Shown here in pieces: positions 34,203 to 41,989 of a stretch of DNA of 64,000 nt; the first letter of the stretch is position 1; each line of letters begins with the position of its first letter. Made by a program: the position numbers and the translations under genes. Under the pieces are notes generated by a model, which saw only the letters and a list, made by a program, of their open reading frames with translations, did no database searches and was not told where the DNA came from. The stretch comes from CANJIV01 sp046330225 (lineage in GTDB: Bacteria > Actinomycetota > Thermoleophilia > Solirubrobacterales > Solirubrobacteraceae), in contig JAXLTD010000003.1 in the NCBI GenBank assembly GCA_046330225.1, forward strand, positions 372,001 to 436,000, given 5' to 3'.

Positions 34203-35059
34203 GCGGCGGCGGCTTCCAGCAGCCCGTGGCGCTCGAGCATGGACCGGACCACGTCCAGCTCCGCCTCGTCGGCCTCGACCAAGGGCAGCCGCAGGCCGCC
34301 GGCCGGCAGCCCGCAGAGGTTCAGCGCCGCCTTGACGGGGATGGGATTCACCGTGACGCTCAGCGCCTCGTACACGTCGTGAAGCGACGCATCGATCTCG
34401 CGGCGGCGGGCCGGGTCGTCGACCATCGCGCGCATCTGCTCGCCGACGAGATGGCTGGCGACGAGGATGCCTCCGGCGCCCCCGAGATCCAGCACGTCGG
34501 CGAGCATGTCGTCGTTGCCGGCGTAGAGGTCGAGGCCGTCGATCAGGGCGACGTCGGTGTCGCGCGCCTGCTTGATCGCCTCGATCCCGTCGATCTGGGC
34601 CAGCTCGGCGCACAGGTCGTTCGGCATGTCCAGGCCGGTCCGCCCGGGGATGTTGTAGAGGATGATCGGCCGGTCGGTGGCGGCGGCAACCGCCGTGAAG
34701 TGGGCGATGAGGCCGCGCCGGTTGGGCTTGACGTAGTACGGCGTCACCGACAGCAGCGCGTCGGCGCCGGCCGCCGTCGCCTGCTCGGTCAGCTCGACAG
34801 CGTGTCGCGTGTCGTTCGAGCCGACGCCGGCCACCACCGTGTGGCGGCCGCCAAGCTCCTGAACCGCCAGCCGGATCAGGCCAATGTGCTCCTCGTCGGT
34901 GAGCGTGGCGGCCTCGCCGGTGGAGCCCGCGATGACGAGCCCGTCCGAGCCGTGCTCGACGAGGTGGTGCATGAGCCGCACGGCGCCGTCGGTGTCGACG
35001 CGCCCGTCCGGCCCAAACGGCGTCACCATCGCCGTGAGAATCGCCCCGAGATCAGCCAT
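34199..35059 (-). CDS. dapA: 4-hydroxy-tetrahydrodipicolinate synthase
   Basis: A 286-residue TIM-barrel aldolase condensing pyruvate with aspartate semialdehyde, the first committed lysine/DAP step. Schiff-base lysine is K163 (GIEAIKQARD) and the proton-relay tyrosine Y135 (LYNIPGRTG); AGSTGEAATLT carries the Thr pair of the relay. Length is normal (about 290-300). AATACT lies exactly 6 nt before the ATG with no Shine-Dalgarno, so dapA-rnj probably begins a leaderless transcript here. dapB lies about 2.5 kb upstream, separated by the LPxTG cassette. Confidence 0.95.
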   Translation of the reverse strand: MADLGAILTAMVTPFGPDGRVDTDGAVRLMHHLVEHGSDGLVIAGSTGEAATLTDEEHIGLIRLAVQELGGRHTVVAGVGSNDTRHAVELTEQATAAGADALLSVTPYYVKPNRRGLIAHFTAVAAATDRPIILYNIPGRTGLDMPNDLCAELAQIDGIEAIKQARDTDVALIDGLDLYAGNDDMLADVLDLGGAGGILVASHLVGEQMRAMVDDPARRREIDASLHDVYEALSVTVNPIPVKAALNLCGLPAGGLRLPLVEADEAELDVVRSMLERHGLLEAAAA

Positions 35060-35065
35060 GGGGTC

Positions 35066-35071
35066 AGTATT
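35066..35071 (-). promoter_or_regulatory. Candidate -10 element of dapA-rnj
   Basis: AATACT on the minus strand, exactly 6 nt before the dapA ATG, in the 42-bp gap after the sigma factor gene. Confidence 0.45.
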
Positions 35072-35101
35072 CCACTCGCGCGGGGCGGAAGTCGGACGGC
35101 A

Positions 35102-36358
35102 TCAGTCGGTGCGGGCCGCGCGCCGGAGCGCGAGGCCGACGGCCAGCAGCGCAAGCCCCGCGAGGACGAGCATGACCGTGTCGGAGCCGGTGAAGGGCAG
35201 CGCCCCGCCGGCGGTCGCGGCGGCGGTGGCCTGGTCGGCGCCGCCAGCGCCGCCGGCCCCGCCGGTTCCGTCGACCCCGGAGACCACCTCGCCGCCGTCG
35301 CCGCCGTACGCGTCGACGGCGGGCGCCGGCGTCGAGGCCACGTTGACGGGCTTGGCGGCGGGAGGCTTCGGGGGTGCTGGAGCCGCTGGGGCCGCTTTGC
35401 CCTTCGCAGCCGTCTGGACGTGGTCGTGGTTGACGACGGCGATCGCGCCGGCCGCCACGGCGGCCGTGGCCGCTCCGGCCGCGGCCACGCCGAGGATCTT
35501 GCCCAGCCCGAACCGCGCGCCGGTGGACGCGACCGCCAGCCCGCCGCCGCCGGCGGCCCCGCCGCCGCCCCCGCCCCCGAGCACGCCGGCGAGGATCGCC
35601 GCGGCGCCGGCGGCCGGCAGCACCGGGAAGAGCGCGTTGAAGTCGTTGCGGCGCCCGTCGATCGCCGTCCGGAAGGCCTGGCACTCGCTGCAGGAGCGCA
35701 GGTGGGCCCGCAGCTGGCGCCCGCGCAGCCGCCGGCCGTCCCCGTCCGACAGGGCGCGCTGGACCGTTTCGCAGGGCAGCTCACGACCCATGGAGAGGTC
35801 CTGGAGCGCAACCCGCGCCTCGTAGACGGCCTGCTTGGCGGTCGCCGGCGTCGTGGCCAGCGCCGCCGCGATTTCGGCGTACTCGAGCCCGGAGAGCTCG
35901 CGCAACACCAGGGCGGACCGCTGCCGGTCCGGCAGCGCCTTCAAGTCCGTGACCAGCGTCTCCAGCCGCGCCCGGGTCGCCGCATCGTGCTCGGGCGCCG
36001 CGAGCCCGGGCAGCTCGTCGTCGAGTTCGGCCTGCGGGCGCCGGGCCCGCAGCAGCGTGATCGACTCGTTGTGAGCGATGCGGTAGAGCCATGCCTTGAG
36101 CGCGCCGGCCTGGTCCTGCGAGCCGATCGAGGTGAGCGCCTTGGCCATCGTGGCCTGGAGCGCGTCGGCCGCATCCTCCGGCGATCCGACGATCGACAGG
36201 CAGTAGCGGTAGAGCCCCTGGTGGTAGCGCTCGTAGATCTGCGCGAACGCTGCTGCGTCCCCGGCCGCCGCGCGGCGGGCCAGCTTGTCGTCGCTCTGCC
36301 GCCCGAGCGGCAGAACGCCAGCCCTCACTGGGGCGGATTCGACGGCGATGTCGGTCAA
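35102..36358 (-). CDS. ECF-type sigma factor fused to anti-sigma-like zinc motif, membrane segment and LPxTG sorting tail
   Basis: A 418-residue fusion. Sigma region 2 spans about 24-105 (FAQIYERYHQGLYRYCLSIV, AWLYRIAHN) and region 4 about 132-185 (LPDRQRSALVLRELSGLEYAEIAAAL). Next is an anti-sigma-type zinc motif, C196 with H219-x3-C223-x2-C226. Then come Gly-rich and Ala-rich hydrophobic stretches (243-275, 287-309) able to span the membrane, a Pro/Ala linker, VDAYGGDGGEVVS at 348-360, and an LPFTG sorting signal (387-391) with hydrophobic helix and RRAAR end. The predicted topology has sigma inside and the tail outside. Starts: TTG 36358, or GTG 36328. Its activation would need proteolysis; this is inference. 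Confidence 0.8.
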   Translation of the reverse strand: MTDIAVESAPVRAGVLPLGRQSDDKLARRAAAGDAAAFAQIYERYHQGLYRYCLSIVGSPEDAADALQATMAKALTSIGSQDQAGALKAWLYRIAHNESITLLRARRPQAELDDELPGLAAPEHDAATRARLETLVTDLKALPDRQRSALVLRELSGLEYAEIAAALATTPATAKQAVYEARVALQDLSMGRELPCETVQRALSDGDGRRLRGRQLRAHLRSCSECQAFRTAIDGRRNDFNALFPVLPAAGAAAILAGVLGGGGGGGAAGGGGLAVASTGARFGLGKILGVAAAGAATAAVAAGAIAVVNHDHVQTAAKGKAAPAAPAPPKPPAAKPVNVASTPAPAVDAYGGDGGEVVSGVDGTGGAGGAGGADQATAAATAGGALPFTGSDTVMLVLAGLALLAVGLALRRAARTD

Positions 36359-36427
36359 GACGCCATGGAGTTCGGCGGAACAGGCGAAACGCCTGGCCCC
36401 GGCATCCGTGACCGTTGGGCCTCAACA

Positions 36428-36433
36428 AGGGTA
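36428..36433 (-). promoter_or_regulatory. Candidate -10 element upstream of the LPxTG sigma gene
   Basis: TACCCT on the minus strand about 70 nt before the TTG start. The -35 region is poor. It would give a leader of about 60 nt. Confidence 0.3.
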
Positions 36434-36482
36434 GAGGTTTGCGCTCGGAGGGCGTGCAGGCAACCTCGGATCAGCTCATGGG

Positions 36483-36815
36483 CTAGGCCGAGGTCGGGGT
36501 GGACCCCTCGTGGCGGTCGCGGCGGGCGACCCAGCGCAGCGTCCCGCCCAGCAGCACCAGGACGGCGCCGCCGCCGGCGATCGCCAGCGCATCGAAGCCC
36601 GTGAACGGGAGGTTTCCGCTCGTCGTGGAGCCGGACGAGTCGGTCGTGCTGAGGACGTCCCCGCCGTCGTTGGCGTAGGCGTCGACGGACGGATCCTGCG
36701 CCATCGCCGGCGCCGCGGTGGCCAGCATCGCGGTCGCCGCCAGCGGCAGTGCCGCCCGGCGCAGCCAGCGCGTCCGGTCCCGGTCGGTGGTGGTGGTGTG
36801 CTCGTCGGCGGTCAT
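36483..36815 (-). CDS. Small exported LPxTG protein sharing the sigma factor's tail motif
   Basis: A 110-residue protein. Residues 1-39 form a signal peptide (RRAALPLAATAML, cleaved after AMA). The mature part is only about 30 residues before the sorting signal: VDAYANDGGDVLS at 44-56, a Ser/Thr-rich spacer, LPFTG at 69-73, a hydrophobic helix and WVARRDR. VDAY-x2-DGG-x-V-x-S is nearly identical to the segment before LPFTG in the adjacent sigma factor. A GGAGG Shine-Dalgarno, 7 nt before the ATG at 36815, decides the start over the upstream GTG/ATG options. It may be a cell-surface partner or decoy; no homologue function is known to me. Confidence 0.7.
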   Translation of the reverse strand: MTADEHTTTTDRDRTRWLRRAALPLAATAMLATAAPAMAQDPSVDAYANDGGDVLSTTDSSGSTTSGNLPFTGFDALAIAGGGAVLVLLGGTLRWVARRDRHEGSTPTSA

Positions 36816-36950
36816 CACGGCGCCTCCAGTGCCCCGCTCGCAAGCGGCAGTCGTGGTCAAACGGTCTCGCAGGCTGAGACGCGCGACCGCGGCGTCCGTC
36901 AGGACCTATCTCTGAGTTGCCGGGAGTTCGTGACCTTCCGCCCGGGCCGT

Positions 36951-36980
36951 CCCGTCCCGCCCGCCGGCGGGCGGGACGGG
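36951..36980. terminator. Perfect 30-bp GC palindrome, likely terminator
   Basis: Two exactly complementary 15-base arms (CCCGTCCCGCCCGCC and its complement) abut each other. It begins 12 nt after the stop of the frameshifted Pro/Ala-rich gene on the minus strand and would fold into a very stable hairpin. There is no U-tract. Confidence 0.55.
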
Positions 36981-36992
36981 GAGCGCGGCAGA

Positions 36993-37459
36993 TCAGCCCG
37001 CCAGCGGGTCGCCGCTGGACAGCGTGGGCGGCTTGGTGGGATCCGGCGCCGCCGGGGCGGCCGGAGCGGCCGCCGGGGGCGCTGGCGGCGCGGGCGGAGG
37101 CGCGGCGGCCTCGGGCGCCGGCGGGGCCGGGGGCGCGGCGGGCGCCTCGGCCTGCGGCGGGGCCGGGCGCGGGCGGGGCCGGCGGGGCCGGTGGCCGGTG
37201 CCGCGGCCTGCGGGGCCGGTGGCGCGGGCGGTGCCGCCGGTGGCGCGGGCGGAGCCGCAGGCGGGGCGGGCGCGGCCGCGCCCTCCGCCGGAATCGGCCG
37301 CCCGTGCTTGTCGTACTGGACCGGAGCCGGCGCGGCTGGTGCGCCGGCCGACTGGGACTGGTTGAACTGCGACTGCTTCTCGTCGAGCTTCTGCTGCGCC
37401 TGCTCGGCCATCTGCTTGCCCTGCTCGGCCAACTGCTTGGCCTTGTCCATGAAACCCAT
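36993..37459 (-). pseudogene. Pro/Ala-rich small protein gene with an apparent frameshift
   Basis: Starting at the ATG at 37459 behind AAGGAG (5-nt spacer), the frame gives MGFMDKAKQLAEQGKQMAEQ, an amphipathic helix, then QYDKHGRPIPAEG and Pro/Ala repeats. Near 37150-37200 this frame turns into Arg-rich nonsense, while the -1 frame takes over with Pro/Ala repeats and ends cleanly in DPTKPPTLSSGDPLAG at 36993. The joined product would be about 155 residues. The switch lies in a GC-only repeat, so a sequencing or assembly slip is as likely as true decay or programmed slippage. Function unknown; the head resembles short cytosolic coiled-coil proteins of actinobacteria. Confidence 0.6.
37216..37252. 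repeat. Overlapping 16-bp direct repeat, 21-bp period
   Basis: CCGGTGGCGCGGGCGG occurs at 37216-37231 and 37237-37252 within the Pro/Ala-coding stretch. It is the kind of GC repeat where slippage or assembly errors arise, relevant to the nearby frameshift. Confidence 0.7.
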
Positions 37460-37571
37460 GGGCTCTCCTTGGAACGATCCGGGACGGTGACGAAGTGTGC
37501 CCGCAGTCAACCGTGCCGCGGCGCCGCGCGCAAGGCCTGCGGACGGCCATCCTGGCCGAGCGCTCCGAGGA

Positions 37572-38240
37572 TCAGTCTTCGAGGCCGAGCAGGTGCTCGA
37601 GGCCGACCACGGGCGAGCGGTCCAGCTCGCCGACGCGGCGGATCGCCAGCAGGACGCCGGGCATGAAGGACTCCCGCCCGATCGTCCGGTGGCTGATGGT
37701 GAGCGTCTGCGCCAGGCCCCCGAGGATCACGTCCTGATCGGCCACGACGCCGGGCAGCCGGATCGAATGGATCGGCGGCTCCGGGCGGCCCGACGCCGCC
37801 GCCATGAGCTCGGCCGTGCGCTTCGCCGTCCCGCTCGGCGCGTCGAGCTTGGCCGGGTTGTGGGCCTCCACGATCTCGGCGTGCTCGAGGTGACGGGCCG
37901 CCTCCGCCGCGAAGCGCATCATGAGCACCGCGCCGATCGCGAAGTTCGGCGCGACGAAGACGTTGGCGCCCGTGGCGCCGCGCAGGGGCTCGAGATCGAA
38001 CCCCGTCGTCCCGATCACCGCATGCACGCCGGCGGCCACGCAGGCCAGTGCGTTCTCCAGCACCGTGTCCGGCCGGGTGAAGTCCACGACCACGTCGGCG
38101 TCGCCGAGCACGTCGGCCAGGGACACGGCCAGCGCCGGATCGGCCCGGCCGGTGAGCTCGAGGTCGCTCGCCGCCTCCACGGCCGCGCAGGTCGTCTGCC
38201 CCATCTTCCCGGCGGCGCCGGCCACCGCAACGCGGATCAT
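37572..38240 (-). CDS. dapB: 4-hydroxy-tetrahydrodipicolinate reductase
   Basis: A 222-residue NAD(P)H reductase for the second DAP-pathway step after DapA. The Rossmann motif VAGAAGKMGQ is at 6-15, VDFTRPD and GTTGFD follow, and the substrate loop reads EAHNPAKLDAPSGTAKR with the catalytic His and Lys. The second histidine of the usual HH pair is Asn here. The protein is shorter than the common 245-270 residues, lacking some of the N-terminal half. The ATG overlaps the stop of the M16 protease gene (ATGA). It probably feeds tetrahydrodipicolinate to DapL. Confidence 0.93.
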   Translation of the reverse strand: MIRVAVAGAAGKMGQTTCAAVEAASDLELTGRADPALAVSLADVLGDADVVVDFTRPDTVLENALACVAAGVHAVIGTTGFDLEPLRGATGANVFVAPNFAIGAVLMMRFAAEAARHLEHAEIVEAHNPAKLDAPSGTAKRTAELMAAASGRPEPPIHSIRLPGVVADQDVILGGLAQTLTISHRTIGRESFMPGVLLAIRRVGELDRSPVVGLEHLLGLED

Positions 38241-39520
38241 GCGGCCGCCAGCTCCGGGCTCAGGAGCGCCAGCGCCTCGCGGAAGCGGCTCTCGTCCGGG
38301 CCGATGCCGGCCGCCGAGAGCCGCGCGACAGGGAAGAGCTCGGCGGCGAGGCCCTCGAGGTCGCCGAGGGTCACCGCGTCGATCCGCTCGATGAGCTCGT
38401 CGAGGCTCGGGATCGGCAGGCCGGCCAGCACGCTCGATCCCAGGCGGTGCATGCGGGTCCCGGTGGATTCGAGCGAGAGGACGATGCGGCCCTTGACGTT
38501 CTCGCGCGCGCGGTCGAGCTCGCCGGCAGTGGCTGGCGTGTCCTGGAAGCGGCGCAGCTCCTCGCCGATCACCCGCAGGGCCTGCGCCACGTTGTCGCCG
38601 CGGGTGCCCACGTACAGGCCGACCTGGCCGGTGCCGTGGTACTGGCTGGCGAACGAGTGCACCGAGTAGGCCAGGCCCCGGCGCTCGCGCACCTCCTGGA
38701 AGAGCCGTGAGCTGCTCGTCCCCCCCAGGATCGCGTCGAGGACCCGCAGCGCGTAGCGGCGCTCGTCGTCGCGGGCCAGGCCCGGGCCGCCCAGGCACAC
38801 GTGGTACTGCTCGGTGTCCTTGCGCTCGAACCGGGCCTCCGGAAGGCGGGCTGGCGGCGCGGGCGGGGCCGGAGCGGTCGCGCCGGCGGGCGCGGATCCC
38901 AGCGTGGACTCGGCGAGCGCGACGATGCTGTCGTGGTCGATCGACCCTGCCGCGGCGACGACGACGTTCGCCGGCACGTAGCGCGCGCGGTGAAAGGCGG
39001 CGATCTGCTCCAGCGGCGTGCCGGCGATCACCTCGGCGCGCCCGATGATCGGGCGCCCGAGCGGGTCGTCGCCGAACACGGCAGTGCCGAGCACGTCGAA
39101 GACCTTGTCCTGGGGATCGTCCTCGTACATCGCGATCTCCTCCAGGACCACCTGCCGCTCGGCATCGGCCTCGGCGAGGGTCGGGCGCCAGACCATGTCG
39201 GCCATGACGTCGAACGCGCGCGGGACGTGACGGTCCAGCACGCGCGAGTACACCGACGTGGACTCCTTGCCGGTGCCGGCGTTCAGCTCCGCCCCCATCC
39301 CGTCGAAGATCTGGTCGATCTCCAGCGAGCTGAAGCGCCCGGTGCCGCGGAACACGAGGTGCTCGAGGAGGTGGGACAGGCCCGCCTCGTCCGGCGCCTC
39401 GGCCCGCGACCCGGTCCCGATGAAGAACCCGAGCGCCGCGGACCGCACGGAGGGCATGGCCTCCGTGACGATCCGCACGCCCGAGTCCAGGCGGGTGAGC
39501 TGGTGCTCGGCGGGTGCCAC
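38237..39520 (-). CDS. M16 family zinc peptidase (processing-peptidase-like)
   Basis: A 427-residue pitrilysin-family metallopeptidase. The inverted zinc motif H50-x2-E53-H54 (HLLEH) is followed by the third ligand glutamate in VVLEEIAMYEDDP, so it is the active type subunit. The second half contains the RERRGLAYSVHSF substrate-binding stretch of the inactive half-domain. It lies between pnp (12-bp gap) and dapB (4-bp overlap), the conserved actinobacterial arrangement. No signal peptide is visible, so it is presumably cytosolic; the natural substrate is not known. Confidence 0.92.
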   Translation of the reverse strand: MAPAEHQLTRLDSGVRIVTEAMPSVRSAALGFFIGTGSRAEAPDEAGLSHLLEHLVFRGTGRFSSLEIDQIFDGMGAELNAGTGKESTSVYSRVLDRHVPRAFDVMADMVWRPTLAEADAERQVVLEEIAMYEDDPQDKVFDVLGTAVFGDDPLGRPIIGRAEVIAGTPLEQIAAFHRARYVPANVVVAAAGSIDHDSIVALAESTLGSAPAGATAPAPPAPPARLPEARFERKDTEQYHVCLGGPGLARDDERRYALRVLDAILGGTSSSRLFQEVRERRGLAYSVHSFASQYHGTGQVGLYVGTRGDNVAQALRVIGEELRRFQDTPATAGELDRARENVKGRIVLSLESTGTRMHRLGSSVLAGLPIPSLDELIERIDAVTLGDLEGLAAELFPVARLSAAGIGPDESRFREALALLSPELAAA

Positions 39521-39532
39521 CCGGCGTCGCGG

Positions 39533-41809
39533 CTAGCTGCGGTCGCGGTCGCGGTTGCGCACGCGGCCGTCGCGGCCTCCGCGGTCGCGGTCACGGCCTC
39601 CGCCGCCCCGCGGGCCGCGGTCGCGGTCGCGCCCGCCGCCGCCCCGCGGGGCACGGTCGCGCTCGGCTGCGGCGACCGCGGCGAGCTCCTCGACCGACTT
39701 GCCCTGGATCTCGGGGTCCTCGGCCAGGCGCAGGCCGATCCGGCCCCGCTCGCGGTCGACCTCGACCACGCGCACCTCGACCTCGTCGCCCTTGTCGAGG
39801 ACCTCCTCGACGGTGTTGACGCGGTTCCCGGGCGAGATGTTCGAGATGTGCAGCAGCCCGTCGGTGCCCTTGGCGAGCTCGACGAAGGCGCCGAACGCGG
39901 TCGTCTTGACGACCTTGCCGGTGAACGCGTCGCCGACCTCGACCTCCTTGGTCATCGTGCGGATGCGGTCGACCAGGGCGTCCCCGAGCTCGCCGTTCTG
40001 GGCGTAGATCAGGACCTGGCCCTCGTCGTTGACGTCGATCTGGGACTCGAACTCGTCGCAGAGCGCCCGGATCGTCTCGCCGCCCTTGCCGATCAGCAGG
40101 CCGATCTTGTCGGGATCGATCTGGATCGTCGAGATCCGCGGGGCGAACTGGCTCAGCTCGGTCCGCGGCGCGTCGATGACCTTCTCCATCTCGCCGAGGA
40201 TGAACGTGCGGGCGGCCAGCGCCTGCGCGAGGGCGTCGCGCAGGATGTCGAACGTCACGCCCGTGATCTTGATGTCCATCTGGAGGGCGGTGATGCCCTC
40301 CGAGGTGCCGGCGACCTTGAAGTCCATGTCGCCGAGGTGATCCTCGACGCCGGCGATGTCGGTAAGCACGACGTACTCGTCGCCCTCCTTGATGAGGCCC
40401 ATGGCGATGCCGGCGACGGGCCGCTTGAGCGGCACGCCCGCATCCATGAGCGACAGCGAGGAGCCGCAGACCGAGGCCATCGACGAGGAGCCGTTGGACT
40501 CGAGGATGTCGGACACGACGCGAATCGTGTACGGGAAGTCCTCCGTGCTCGGCACCATCGGCACGAGCGCCCGCTCGGCGAGCGCGCCGTGGCCGATGTC
40601 GCGGCGCTTGGGCCCGCGCATGAAGCCGGCCTCCCCGACCGAGAAGGGCGGGAAGTTGTAGTGGTGCCAGTAGAACTTCTGCGTCTCGAGCCCGAGGGTG
40701 TCGAGCCGCATCTCCTCGCGCAGCGTGCCGAGCGCCACGACGCTGAGCGCCTGGGTCTGGCCGCGGGTGAAGAGCGCCGACCCGTGGGTGCGGGGCAGCA
40801 GGCCGGCCTCGATCGTGATCGGGCGGATCTCGTCGGTGGCCCGGCCGTCCGGGCGCTTCTTGGCCACGGCGATCCGCTCGCGGATGATCGACTTCTCGAG
40901 CTTGTCGAACGCCATCTGGGCGGCGGCGCGCCGCTCGGCGGCGGCCTCGTCGTCGCCGGCGCCGTACTGCTCGAGGACGGCGGCCTCGACGGCCTTGCAC
41001 GCGTCCTGGCGCTCGAGCTTGTCGAACACCTGCGTGGCGGCGTCGAGATCGGCGCCGTGGGAGCCCTTGATCTGCTCGTAGAGCGCCGCGTCGACCTGCG
41101 GCACGACCACCTCGAGCTTCTCCTTGCCGGCCTGCTCCCGGAGCTCGTGCATGGCGGCGCAGAGCTTCTTGATCTCCCCGTGGGCGATGTCGAGGGCGTC
41201 GAGCACCTCGGCTTCGGGGATCTCGTTCGCGCCGGCCTCGACCATGAGGATCGCGTCCTCGGTGCCAGCGACCACGAGGTCGAGCTCGGAGACCCCGACG
41301 AGGTCCTCCTCGTTGGGGTTCACGACGAAGTTCCCGTCGATCTTGCCGATGCGCACGGCGCCGACCGGCGTCGGGAACGGGATGTTCGAGACCATCAGCG
41401 CGGCGCTGGCGCCGTTCATCGCGAGGATGTCGTAGGGGTGGACGTGGTCCACGGAGAGCGGGACCGAGACCAGCTGGGTCTCATAGCGCCAGCCCTTGGG
41501 GAAGAGCGGCCGGAGCGGCCGGTCGATCATGCGGGCGGTCAGGGTGCCCTTCTCCCCCGAGCGGCCCTCGCGCTTGAAGAAGCTGCCGGGGATCTTGCCC
41601 GCGGCGTACATCCGCTCCTCGACGTCGACGGTGAGGGGGAGGAAGTCGACGTCCCGGAGGTTGCCGGCGGTCGCGGTGCCGAGGACCATGGTGTCCCCTG
41701 CCTGAACCACGACTGCGCCGGAGGCCTGCTTGGCCATCTTGCCGGTCTCGAAGGAGATCTCGGTGCCTGCGATCTCCACGGAGATCCGCGTCACGGCGTC
41801 ACTGCTCAT
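39533..41809 (-). CDS. pnp: Polyribonucleotide nucleotidyltransferase (PNPase)
   Basis: A 758-residue 3'-to-5' phosphorolytic exoribonuclease. Two RNase PH domains frame a helical linker: FFKREGRSGEKGTLTARMIDRPLRP in the first and VCGSSLSLMDAGVPLKRPVAGIAMG in the second. A KH domain (IGLLIGKGGETIRAL) and an S1 domain (FTGKVVKTTAFGAFVEL) follow. The C-terminus is an Arg/Asp/Gly-rich tail of about 45 residues with RDRDRG repeats, perhaps RNA-binding. I use the ATG at 41809, behind AAAGGA; a TACGAT -10 about 73 nt upstream gives an untranslated leader, where PNPase autoregulation commonly acts. Usual partner rpsO is displaced by four genes. Confidence 0.96.
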   Translation of the reverse strand: MSSDAVTRISVEIAGTEISFETGKMAKQASGAVVVQAGDTMVLGTATAGNLRDVDFLPLTVDVEERMYAAGKIPGSFFKREGRSGEKGTLTARMIDRPLRPLFPKGWRYETQLVSVPLSVDHVHPYDILAMNGASAALMVSNIPFPTPVGAVRIGKIDGNFVVNPNEEDLVGVSELDLVVAGTEDAILMVEAGANEIPEAEVLDALDIAHGEIKKLCAAMHELREQAGKEKLEVVVPQVDAALYEQIKGSHGADLDAATQVFDKLERQDACKAVEAAVLEQYGAGDDEAAAERRAAAQMAFDKLEKSIIRERIAVAKKRPDGRATDEIRPITIEAGLLPRTHGSALFTRGQTQALSVVALGTLREEMRLDTLGLETQKFYWHHYNFPPFSVGEAGFMRGPKRRDIGHGALAERALVPMVPSTEDFPYTIRVVSDILESNGSSSMASVCGSSLSLMDAGVPLKRPVAGIAMGLIKEGDEYVVLTDIAGVEDHLGDMDFKVAGTSEGITALQMDIKITGVTFDILRDALAQALAARTFILGEMEKVIDAPRTELSQFAPRISTIQIDPDKIGLLIGKGGETIRALCDEFESQIDVNDEGQVLIYAQNGELGDALVDRIRTMTKEVEVGDAFTGKVVKTTAFGAFVELAKGTDGLLHISNISPGNRVNTVEEVLDKGDEVEVRVVEVDRERGRIGLRLAEDPEIQGKSVEELAAVAAAERDRAPRGGGGRDRDRGPRGGGGRDRDRGGRDGRVRNRDRDRS

Positions 41810-41881
41810 GTGGTGTTTCCTTTCGCTGCCCGCCATCGGTGACGGGCCGATTCGCTATGCGTCTCGGTAGCTAACCGGTCC

Positions 41882-41887
41882 ATCGTA
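41882..41887 (-). promoter_or_regulatory. Candidate -10 element of pnp
   Basis: TACGAT on the minus strand, 72 nt before the ATG, leaving a leader of roughly 65 nt with an AAAGGA Shine-Dalgarno. The remaining 100 bp up to the next gene stop shows nothing further. Confidence 0.45.
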
Positions 41888-41989
41888 GAGGATCGGATGG
41901 GGCGAACCGGTCACCGTGCCTCGCCGGGCGATCCGGGGGTCGACGCGGCACGACATCCGTTCGCCACCGAAGGGCCGGCGGGCCGACGC

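Noticed and set aside
35102..35700. The Gly/Ala-rich half of the sigma factor as a separate gene
   Set aside because: The frame is continuous with the sigma regions, there is no internal start with a ribosome-binding site, and the zinc motif links the halves without a stop.
36350..36358. TTGACC at the sigma gene start read as a -35 promoter element
   Set aside because: No -10-like hexamer lies 16-18 bp downstream, and the bases code for the sigma protein's N-terminus in the longest frame.
38801..41842. A 1,013-residue open frame on the plus strand opposite pnp and the M16 gene
   Set aside because: It is antisense to two certain genes and has the His/Arg/Gly/Val composition typical of a complement frame in very GC-rich DNA; no domain is recognisable.
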